Origin: DATLFI01 sp035524895
Lineage (GTDB): Bacteria; Acidobacteriota; Thermoanaerobaculia; Multivoradales; Multivoraceae
DNA: 5,962 nucleotides
Direction: 5' to 3'
Assembly: GCA_035524895.1 (NCBI GenBank)
Contig: DATLFI010000390.1
Coordinates: 1 to 5,962 of the forward strand
The notes beneath the pieces are model-generated. The model was not told the origin of the DNA and searched no databases. It saw only the letters and a list, made by a program, of their open reading frames with translations. This document shows positions 1-5,530 of this stretch, piece by piece. The position numbers and the translations under genes are program-made. Positions within the stretch are counted from its first letter, which is position 1. Each line of letters begins with the position of its first letter.

Positions 1-1379
1 TCCTCGGGGTCTACTGGTCTCTCGAGGACAACCGCGCGCGGAAGCTCTGGCTGCTTTTTGCGAGCTACGTGTTCTACGCCGCGTGGGATTGGCGCTTCCT
101 GTCGCTGATTCTGATCTCGACTCTCGTCGACTATCTCGTGGGCCTCGGCCTCGCACGCGCCGAGCGGCAGCGCGCGCGACGGGCGCTCGTGACCACCAGC
201 TTGGTCGCGAACCTCGGCATGCTCGGCTTCTTCAAGTACTTCGGCTTCTTCGTCGACTCGGCGATTCAGCTCGGCGAGTGGCTCGGCTTCGCGATGAGCC
301 GGCCGGCGCTCGAGATCGTGCTGCCGGTTGGCATCAGCTTCTACACCTTCCAGACTCTCAGCTATTCGATCGATGTCTACCGCCGACAGATCGAGCCCAC
401 GCGAAACCTGCTCGACCTCGCGCTCTTCGTCGCGTTCTTCCCTCAGCTCGTCGCCGGACCCATCGTGCGCGCGGCGTCGTTCCTGCCGCAGCTCCACTCG
501 CTGCGATCCTGGGCCGAGGTGCGCGCCGCGCCGTTGCTGGCCCTGTTCTTGTTCGGCTTCGTCAAGAAGGCATGCATCTCGGACAACGTCGCCTCGACCG
601 TCGATGCCTACTTCTCCGCGCCACAGGTCTTCGACGCCGCCAGTGCCTGGCTCGCGATCCTGCTCTACGCGATCCAGATCTACTGTGACTTCTCGGGCTA
701 CTCCGACATGGCGATCGCGTCGGCGGGACTCCTCGGCTACCAGCTCGGACCGAACTTCCGCTGGCCCTACCTGGCGGCGAACCTCAGGGAGTTCTGGCAG
801 CGCTGGCATATCAGTCTCTCGACCTGGCTGCGCGACTACCTCTACATACCGCTCGGCGGCAGCCGCGGCGCTTCCTGGAAGACCTACCGCAACCTGCTGC
901 TGACCATGACCCTCGGCGGACTCTGGCACGGCGCCGCGTGGCACTTCGTGCTCTGGGGCGCGTTGCACGGCGTCGCGCTGGCCCTCTATCGCGCCTTCGA
1001 CGGCTGGCCCAAGCGGCGTGAAGCCGGCGCCGACCGTTCACCTACAAGGATCGGCCTGGTGGTATCGGTCCTTGCCACCCAGTACTTCGTCTGCTTCGCC
1101 TGGATCCTCTTCCGGGCGCAGGACTTGGATCGTGCGCTCGTGACCGCTCGGTCGTACCTGCTGTTCGACAGCCCCGGCGATTCGCGCATCGATCCGCGTT
1201 GGTGGCTGCTCGTCCTCGGCTTCGCCGCGGTGCACGCCCTCGGACCGCGCTGGCTCCGCGCCGACGTTTTCGCCAGCTGGCCGCGCTGGGCGTTCGTTCC
1301 CGCCTACGGTGCGGCGATCGCGATCGCCCTGTTGTTCACCCAGGTCGACGTGCAGCCCTTCATCTACTTCCAGTTCTGA
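1..1379 (+). CDS. MBOAT-family membrane O-acyltransferase (AlgI-like), 5' end cut by window edge
   Basis: Membrane-bound O-acyltransferase of the AlgI type. Family members move an acyl (usually acetyl) group across the inner membrane for modification of an exported polysaccharide or other surface molecule. The open frame runs back to the first complete codon at position 3, and those extra residues (VYWSLEDNRARKLWLLFASY) look like a normal AlgI N-terminus. The GTG at 69 is therefore not the true start and the gene begins just outside the window. Counting from codon 3, 458 residues are visible, against about 470-520 in the family. Visible signatures are VLPVGISFYTFQTLSY (about 106-121), FFPQLVAGPIVR (about 145-156), the REFWQRWHISLSTWLRDYLY block with His269, and GGLWHGAAWHFVLWG with His309, matching the catalytic His of AlgI. 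Many hydrophobic helices are spread along the length, and the C-terminus PFIYFQF is typical. No AlgJ/AlgX-like SGNH partner follows; the next gene is convergent. The substrate is unknown. Confidence 0.93.
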   Translation, partial: LGVYWSLEDNRARKLWLLFASYVFYAAWDWRFLSLILISTLVDYLVGLGLARAERQRARRALVTTSLVANLGMLGFFKYFGFFVDSAIQLGEWLGFAMSRPALEIVLPVGISFYTFQTLSYSIDVYRRQIEPTRNLLDLALFVAFFPQLVAGPIVRAASFLPQLHSLRSWAEVRAAPLLALFLFGFVKKACISDNVASTVDAYFSAPQVFDAASAWLAILLYAIQIYCDFSGYSDMAIASAGLLGYQLGPNFRWPYLAANLREFWQRWHISLSTWLRDYLYIPLGGSRGASWKTYRNLLLTMTLGGLWHGAAWHFVLWGALHGVALALYRAFDGWPKRREAGADRSPTRIGLVVSVLATQYFVCFAWILFRAQDLDRALVTARSYLLFDSPGDSRIDPRWWLLVLGFAAVHALGPRWLRADVFASWPRWAFVPAYGAAIAIALLFTQVDVQPFIYFQF

Positions 1380-1430
1380 CCCCACCGCGCCTCACGGGCA
1401 CGTGGCGAAAGCGACGGGGAGCTCGCGCGT

Positions 1431-1456
1431 CTCCGCCGCTAGCGCTGACCGCGGAG
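1431..1456. terminator. Weak GC-rich hairpin between convergent genes
   Basis: The 166 bases between the two convergent stop codons (1380-1545) hold no gene that I can support. Inside lies a perfect 6-bp inverted repeat, CTCCGC (1431-1436) with GCGGAG (1451-1456), around a 14-base loop that itself contains the palindrome CGCTAGCG. It could slow polymerase from either side, but no T-run follows on either strand, so it is not a classic Rho-independent terminator. In DNA this rich in GC such a stem may arise by chance. Confidence 0.18.
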
Positions 1457-1545
1457 GGCGCCGCCAGCGGCTGTCCCTGGGCACCATGACCGCGACGAAG
1501 TCGCACCGGAGCGTCAAGTCAGGTGTGCGGCGCGCAGGAGTCTGG

Positions 1546-2643
1546 TCAGGGTGTCGCCTGCCGCGCCTCTTCCTCGAGCAGCCGCGCGCCGCGCAAGATG
1601 TTCCCCATCGCGTAGTTGCCCTCGTGGCACGCGTACTCGTAGACGCGATCCTCGCTCGCCCTCCAGGGGTACTCGCCGCTCCACGGCGCGGTCCACGCCG
1701 TCGGGTCGGTTACCGTGAAGTTGTAGAGCAGGTTGCCGTCCGGCTGGCGGGTGAACCGCTCGATCAGGTGCAGGTTCTCGTCGCCGCCGTAAAGGCCGGT
1801 GTCCTCACGGAAGTTCTTGGTCTGCACGACCAGCGTGTCGCCCTCCCACCATCCGATCGAGTCACCCAGCCAACGACGCTCGTAGTCGGGGGCGTGCTCC
1901 GAGTCGAGGCGGATCACCCGCACGTCGTGGACCATCTCCATCAGGATCATCACGTGATCCTTGGTCTGCACGATGCGTTTGTGGTTGTTGTACAGCCCGG
2001 GCAGCATCGGCGGCCCGGCGGAGAACCCGAGCAGGCAACGCTCCGCCAGCGCGAGGTCCTCGGGGCCGTCGAACGGACCAGGCGCGTCGCCGTCGAGCCA
2101 CCACGCGGTCCCGTCGTTCGGGCGCGTGAACGAGCTGAAGTTGTCCGCGACCTTCTGCATGCCCCTCGGTGTCATCCGTGGCTGTCGGCCGTTCGGCGGG
2201 TCGTAGACGATCGACGTGCGGAACTTCCCGTCGACCGTGAAGGCCTCGTTGCCGCGGTCGATCCAGAACGCGTTGTAGCCGCCCACGTTCCCCGCGCCCA
2301 GCGCTTCGCGCTCCGAGTCGTCGGCACCGGTCGGCGGCGCTCCGCCCACCGGCGGCGCCTCCCGATCGACGGCGCTCTGCGCGTTGGCTCGCGCCAGTAT
2401 CTCTCGCTCAGCCTGCGCGATCGCCTCGGCCTCTTCGACGGTCATGTACAGCTTGTCGCCGTACTCCGCGGGCCGGTTGAGGGGAGTCAGGGTGGCGCTG
2501 TCATAGGTGCCAGAGAGATCGGGTTTCCCGTCGGGCATACGGGGGATGGCCGTGCCCTGCGAGCGCTCGGGCGTGGCGAAGCCCAAGACCGCGGACAGGG
2601 CGAGGCTGACGAGGATCGTGTACCCGAGCGAGTTCTTGGGCAT
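1546..2643 (-). CDS. Predicted exported protein of uncharacterised family
   Basis: 365 residues, function unknown. Residues 1-30 look like a Sec signal peptide: Lys3, then a hydrophobic stretch at about 8-23, then polar residues, with no lipobox Cys. The mature part opens with IPRMPDGKPDLSGTY (33-47), the hallmark of a large, often multi-copy family of secreted hypothetical proteins that I associate with acidobacteria and some proteobacteria. Other family-like blocks are RWLGDSIGWWEGDTLVVQT (about 257-275), IERFTRQPDGNLLYNFTVTD (about 304-323) and YEYACHEGNYAMGNILRGAR (335-354). It holds two Cys, 203 and 339, which could form a disulfide after export. Residues about 85-115 are a low-complexity Ala/Pro/Gly/Glu insertion. 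The start is fixed by ATG at 2643 with GGAGG seven bases upstream. The stop is TGA at 1546-1548. It is transcribed alone, convergent with the MBOAT gene and divergent from the MOSC gene. Family assignment is from motif recall; no activity is implied. Confidence 0.88.
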   Translation of the reverse strand: MPKNSLGYTILVSLALSAVLGFATPERSQGTAIPRMPDGKPDLSGTYDSATLTPLNRPAEYGDKLYMTVEEAEAIAQAEREILARANAQSAVDREAPPVGGAPPTGADDSEREALGAGNVGGYNAFWIDRGNEAFTVDGKFRTSIVYDPPNGRQPRMTPRGMQKVADNFSSFTRPNDGTAWWLDGDAPGPFDGPEDLALAERCLLGFSAGPPMLPGLYNNHKRIVQTKDHVMILMEMVHDVRVIRLDSEHAPDYERRWLGDSIGWWEGDTLVVQTKNFREDTGLYGGDENLHLIERFTRQPDGNLLYNFTVTDPTAWTAPWSGEYPWRASEDRVYEYACHEGNYAMGNILRGARLLEEEARQATP

Positions 2644-2650
2644 GGCTCTC

Positions 2651-2655
2651 CCTCC
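2651..2655 (-). promoter_or_regulatory. Strong Shine-Dalgarno of the exported protein gene
   Basis: On the minus strand GGAGG lies seven bases before the ATG at 2643. This is close to the ideal spacing and is the clearest ribosome binding site in the window. It supports the chosen start, which also places a signal peptide directly at the N-terminus. Confidence 0.75.
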
Positions 2656-2695
2656 GATGCGCGGAACACGTCGATGCTACACCCAGCCTGCGGGT

Positions 2696-2715
2696 GGATG
2701 GCGGCCCGGCCATCC
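2696..2715. promoter_or_regulatory. Inverted repeat in the divergent intergenic region, possible operator
   Basis: A perfect 7-bp inverted repeat, GGATGGC (2696-2702) and GCCATCC (2709-2715), is separated by six bases. Outer flanks GCGG (2690-2693) and CCGC (2715-2718) could lengthen an alternative imperfect stem. It sits between the divergent starts at 2643 and 2801, where an operator or an mRNA leader hairpin would be expected. The only AT-rich patch in this region is at 2748-2757; I could not recognise convincing -35/-10 boxes on either strand. Chance occurrence is quite possible. Confidence 0.2.
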
Positions 2716-2800
2716 CGCACACGCAACCCCATCCGCCGAACCTGTGGAAAAATTCTCTCGACACCGCCTTCACCCCAACGACCACGAGCGACGAGCACCG

Positions 2801-3379
2801 ATGAGCGTGCTGACGAAAGAGGCCTACGGGCCCACTGGCGACGCTGCGTACCACCTGGAGCTGTCGGTCCTCGAGGCGGGGCTGCGTGCCCTGCCTCGGC
2901 TCCCATCCGACACCGGCCGGCTCGCGTTGTTGGCGCTACGACGCCCCGACGGTGCGCGGGAGCTCCCCGAGCGCGTCAGGCTATCGCTCGAGGACGGCTT
3001 CCCGGGAGATGGCTGGAGCCGCCGGCCGCCGCGCGACCCCGAAGCCCAGCTCGCCGTGATGCGGCGCGACGTGGCGGAGCTCATCGCCAACGGCCAACCG
3101 CTCGAGCTCTTCGGTGACAACCTGTACGTGGACTTCGACATCTCGGCGAGCAACCTGCCGGTCGGCTCGATGCTGCGCGTGGGCGCGGCGACGGTCGTGG
3201 TCACGCCGAAGCCGCACAACGGTTGCGCCAAGTTCCACGCCCGGTTCGGTGCCGATGCCCTGCGCTTCGTCGCTGCGAAGAGCACCCGCGACCAGAACCT
3301 GCGCGGCGTCTACTGGCGGGTGGTCGAGGGAGGCGAGATCTTCGTGGACGCTCCCGTACGTGTGCTCTCGCGCCCGTGA
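2801..3379 (+). CDS. MOSC domain-containing protein
   Basis: 192-residue protein with a MOSC (molybdenum cofactor sulfurase C-terminal) domain. The family binds molybdenum cofactor or carries sulfur; standalone bacterial members include YiiM-like proteins that act on N-hydroxylated compounds. The substrate of this one is unknown. Features seen are FPGDGW (67-72), the RRDVAELIANGQPLELFGDN block (89-107), DFDISASNLPVGSMLRVG (111-128), the KPHNGCAKFHARFG block (137-150) with Cys142, the conserved Cys thought to be functional in MOSC domains, and a closing strand near 163-188 (GVYWRVVEGGEIFVDAPVRV after Arg168). The frame stays open far upstream of 2801, but that part is antisense to the exported protein gene. 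The ATG at 2801 gives a family-like length and N-terminus. No strong Shine-Dalgarno precedes it, only GACGAG about five bases upstream. It is followed 46 bases later by the GFA gene in the same direction, so the two may be co-transcribed. Confidence 0.9.
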   Translation: MSVLTKEAYGPTGDAAYHLELSVLEAGLRALPRLPSDTGRLALLALRRPDGARELPERVRLSLEDGFPGDGWSRRPPRDPEAQLAVMRRDVAELIANGQPLELFGDNLYVDFDISASNLPVGSMLRVGAATVVVTPKPHNGCAKFHARFGADALRFVAAKSTRDQNLRGVYWRVVEGGEIFVDAPVRVLSRP

Positions 3380-3425
3380 CCAGAGCATCCCTGCGACACA
3401 CGAGCACTTTCCGAGAGACTCCGGA

Positions 3426-3773
3426 TTGACCTACCACGGCAGCTGCCACTGCGGCCGCATCGCATTCGAGGTGGAAGGCGAGATCGACTCCGTCCTCGAA
3501 TGCAACTGCTCGATCTGCCTGCGCAAGGGCTCGCTGCTGTGGTTCGTGCCCCGTGAACGGATGCGCCTGCTCACGCCGGAGGGTTCCATCCAGACCTACA
3601 CATTCCACGAAGGAAAAATCCAGCATCGCTTCTGTCCGAGGTGCGGGATCCACCCCTTCGGCGAGGGCAGCGATCCCTCCGGACAGCGCATCGCCGCGAT
3701 CAACGTCCGCTGCCTGGATGGCGTGGACCTCGCATCGATCCCGAGCCACCAGTTCGACGGCCGATCGCTCTGA
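3426..3773 (+). CDS. GFA/CENP-V family zinc-binding protein, TTG start
   Basis: 115-residue protein of the GFA family (glutathione-dependent formaldehyde-activating enzyme fold, CENP-V-like). Members are small zinc proteins; most have no proven reaction, and formaldehyde-glutathione activity has been questioned for the family. Zinc-ligand cysteines are seen at 7 and 9 (SCHCG), 26, 28 and 31 (ECNCSIC) and 70 and 73 (FCPRCG), which is the complete family pattern. The conserved N-terminus is TYHGSCHCG, so translation most likely begins at the TTG immediately before it. GAGAG (3413-3417) lies eight bases upstream, and no in-frame ATG or GTG lies between the MOSC stop at 3379 and this site. Any farther upstream start would run through the MOSC gene in another frame. 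The stop is TGA at 3771-3773. It probably shares a transcript with the MOSC gene. The length is slightly short but within the family range. Confidence 0.88.
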   Translation: MTYHGSCHCGRIAFEVEGEIDSVLECNCSICLRKGSLLWFVPRERMRLLTPEGSIQTYTFHEGKIQHRFCPRCGIHPFGEGSDPSGQRIAAINVRCLDGVDLASIPSHQFDGRSL

Positions 3774-3802
3774 CCTCGAGTCGAGCGGCTGGAAGGACAG
3801 GA

Positions 3803-3981
3803 GCCGAAGGTCCAGTAAACGAAGCTGAAGAGCAGCGCGCCGAGCGCGATCGCGCCTAGCAGCCCGTGTGGCCGATCACCGCGGTGTCGGCGAGACCCAG
3901 CAACGGCACCGTGGCGTTCGCCAGGATGATCGGCCAGGCGATGCCGAACACCTGTCGGCGCGTTGGCGGTGGCGGGGTCAT
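3803..3981 (-). pseudogene. Remnant of MATE-family efflux transporter (5' end only, frameshifted)
   Basis: From ATG at 3981 the minus strand encodes a typical MATE N-terminus: a short polar leader, then VFGIAWPIILANATVPLLGL, then ADTAVIGHTG, the first transmembrane helix and following loop of DinF/NorM-like multidrug/Na+ antiporters. The frame ends at TAG (3856-3858) after 41 residues. The next family block, LGAIALGALLFSFVYWTFG, continues at once in a different frame (about 3859-3803). Between GHTG and LGAIALG only two bases remain, where functional members usually have a few codons (about four as I recall), so a small deletion that is not a multiple of three is the simplest cause. Recognisable similarity stops near 3803, before the LRMGTTG-like continuation expected in intact genes. 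The remaining roughly 85 percent of a normal 440-residue transporter is absent, because the GFA gene occupies that space. The relic lies 117 bases downstream of the membrane protein gene, in the same direction. I see nothing else in 3774-3802 or 3982-4098. Confidence 0.8.
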
Positions 3982-4098
3982 CGCCTCGGGCACGGGTCCA
4001 GGCTGTGGTCCCGGTCGGAGCGGATCGTGTCACTACCCCCACCCATCGTCCGAGCGTGCCTCCGCGCCGCCCGTCGATCCGGTACGTCGTCGACGCCC

Positions 4099-5187
4099 TC
4101 ACGCCAGGAGGCGCCTCGCCAGCGGACGAAGGAACGCGCCCAGGACGCTGCCGCGGACACGTCCGCAACGCCAGGCAGCGTGACGACTCCACGCCTCGAG
4201 CCCCAGCGCGCCCGCGCCCATCAGGACCACCGCGTCGACGAGACGCGGATCGCTGACGAGGTACGACCCCGCGACGAGCACAGAGATGACCGAGAAGACG
4301 CCCTGCCAAAGGACGCTGCTCCGTGTCGCGCGAAGCTGGTCGAACGCGGGGAACGACTCCGCCAAGCGCGACTGCGTGTCGTGCTCGAGCAGGCCGAGCA
4401 CCGGCTCGAGCGTCTCGACCCACATCTCTCGCCGCCTTCGCAGCTCGCGCCCATCTACCGCCCGCGCCGGAGAGTGGAGCGAGCCGCGCACGGCCCGCAC
4501 CAAGCTCACCGGCAGCCACACGGGCAGCGAGCCCATCGGCTCTCCGAGCTGGAGCGCGACCCACAGCCTCACCAGGGACTCCACCACGAAGTAGAGAGCC
4601 GCGGGCCGCGCGTCGACGGTCCACGCGAGGCTCGGGTCCTCTTGTGGTGCCAAGCTCTGTGCCATACCCATCATGAAGACGCCGAAGGAAACGCCGAGCC
4701 CGAGCACCGCGCCGATCAGCGTTGCGCGCGCCGCGGGGAAGCCGAGCTGCAGCTCGAGACGACGCTGGTCGGCGCCCGGCATTAGCCCGACCAACGGCGC
4801 TGCCAAGGCCAGGAGGGCGGCAGCGCGCTGACGCTGCCGGCGTCCCGCAAGCTCCGCCTCCTCGCGCGCGACTTCCTCGACGCCGTAGTGCACCAGCCCG
4901 CGAATCGGTTCACAGCCGTCCCAGGAGCGCAGCCAGTACGACCAGCCGGTGCCCGTCGAGGCCGGTTCGGCGCGAGCCACCTCGTAGAGCTCGCCCTCGA
5001 GCACCACCGCGGTGCCTGCAAACTCTGCGAGCGTCGCCTCGGCACCGCGCCGCGGTCGCCAGCCGACCTTGGTGTCGGGAGCGTCGACGCGGAAGGCGAA
5101 CTCGTCTCCCGCCGGTAGGCGGACCAGGTACTCGCCGGCGCCGAGATGGCGGCGCTCCGCCGCTGGCGAACCGTTCCCTTCCGTCAT
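4099..5187 (-). CDS. Multi-pass membrane protein of unknown function
   Basis: 362 residues; I do not recognise the family. The first ~120 residues are soluble and rich in Glu, Arg and Gly. They contain a beta-rich-looking part (about 15-75) and the Trp-rich patch GWSYWLRSWDGCEPIRGLVH (81-100). Residues 104-121 are highly charged (EEVAREEAELAGRRQRQR), possibly a short helix leading to the membrane. Hydrophobic segments follow at about 122-137, 151-178, 195-213, 299-320 and 327-341. A long polar stretch with many Arg and Glu (about 234-298) lies between the third and fourth. The C-terminus is strongly basic (RCGRVRG, then RPLARRLLA). There is no signal peptide. ATG at 5187 has no clear Shine-Dalgarno; it starts 46 bases after the MoaD-like stop in the same direction, so it is likely read from the same transcript. 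Codon bias matches its neighbours and the coherent helix pattern supports a real gene over its antisense frames. Confidence 0.78.
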   Translation of the reverse strand: MTEGNGSPAAERRHLGAGEYLVRLPAGDEFAFRVDAPDTKVGWRPRRGAEATLAEFAGTAVVLEGELYEVARAEPASTGTGWSYWLRSWDGCEPIRGLVHYGVEEVAREEAELAGRRQRQRAAALLALAAPLVGLMPGADQRRLELQLGFPAARATLIGAVLGLGVSFGVFMMGMAQSLAPQEDPSLAWTVDARPAALYFVVESLVRLWVALQLGEPMGSLPVWLPVSLVRAVRGSLHSPARAVDGRELRRRREMWVETLEPVLGLLEHDTQSRLAESFPAFDQLRATRSSVLWQGVFSVISVLVAGSYLVSDPRLVDAVVLMGAGALGLEAWSRHAAWRCGRVRGSVLGAFLRPLARRLLA

Positions 5188-5233
5188 GGGTCCAGGATTC
5201 GCACGGTCCGCGGGTGGCGTCCAGCAGCGAACG

Positions 5234-5530
5234 TCACCCTCCGGCGAACGCTCCCAACACGACGAACGGCTCTTCCCCCGCAGCGACAGACTCGGGCAAT
5301 GCTTCGTCGGGTCGCTGGTGCGACCAATCCTGAGCGCAGGCGAAGAAGCGCACGCACGGCCGGCGCTGCTTGGTCACGTGGTCTCGGATCGTGCCGCGGA
5401 GCATCGGATAACGCGCCTCGAGGGCGTCGAGAACCGCGCGCTGCGTGACCGGACGCTCGACCTCGAGCTCCACCTCGCCGGAGACGCGCGCGAGCGTCCG
5501 CAGGTGCGCCGGCAGCTCGAGCCGAATCAT
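5234..5530 (-). CDS. MoaD/ThiS-family ubiquitin-fold protein with C-terminal Gly-Gly
   Basis: 98-residue beta-grasp protein of the MoaD/ThiS sulfur-carrier superfamily. In characterised members the C-terminal glycine is adenylated and converted to a thiocarboxylate that donates sulfur in molybdopterin or thiamin synthesis; some relatives serve other pathways or act as protein modifiers. Seen here are MIRLELPAHLRTL (first strand and turn), a helix near 31-45 (RAVLDALEARYPMLR), the strand RPCVRFFACAQD (57-68), and the C-terminus VVLGAFAGG with the terminal GG at 97-98, directly followed by TGA. Cys59 and Cys65 are present. The ATG at 5530 overlaps the stop of the upstream Asp-box gene as ATGA, and no well-placed Shine-Dalgarno is visible (a GGAG lies 14 bases away), which points to translational coupling. 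No MoaE, MoeB or ThiF-like partner is in the window, so its role in cofactor synthesis is unproven. Confidence 0.9.
   Translation of the reverse strand: MIRLELPAHLRTLARVSGEVELEVERPVTQRAVLDALEARYPMLRGTIRDHVTKQRRPCVRFFACAQDWSHQRPDEALPESVAAGEEPFVVLGAFAGG

Noticed and set aside
1460..1471. GCCGC/GCGGC inverted repeat as a terminator
   Set aside because: The spacer is only two bases, too short for a stable hairpin loop, and there is no T-run.
2507..2800. Upstream extension of the MOSC frame
   Set aside because: These 98 codons run antisense through the signal peptide region and the divergent intergenic space. The ATG at 2801 gives the normal MOSC length and N-terminus.
1309..3117. 602-codon open frame on the plus strand
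   Set aside because: It lies opposite the exported protein gene, its product is Arg/Val/Pro-rich with no recognisable motif, and it arises from GC bias on the complementary strand. The minus-strand gene has a signal peptide, a ribosome binding site and family motifs.
3114..3425. Upstream extension of the GFA frame into the MOSC gene
   Set aside because: The extension overlaps the MOSC coding sequence in another frame and its product is a low-complexity Arg/Ser/Thr/Ala shadow. The conserved GFA N-terminus starts at the TTG at 3426.
3596..4624. 342-codon open frame on the minus strand
   Set aside because: Most of it overlaps the membrane protein gene in another frame or is antisense to the GFA gene. 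Only its short LGAIALGALL portion is meaningful, as the second half of the MATE relic.
3868..4785. 305-codon open frame on the plus strand
   Set aside because: Antisense to the membrane protein gene and the MATE relic. The product is rich in Arg, His and Gln without domains, as expected for a shadow frame.
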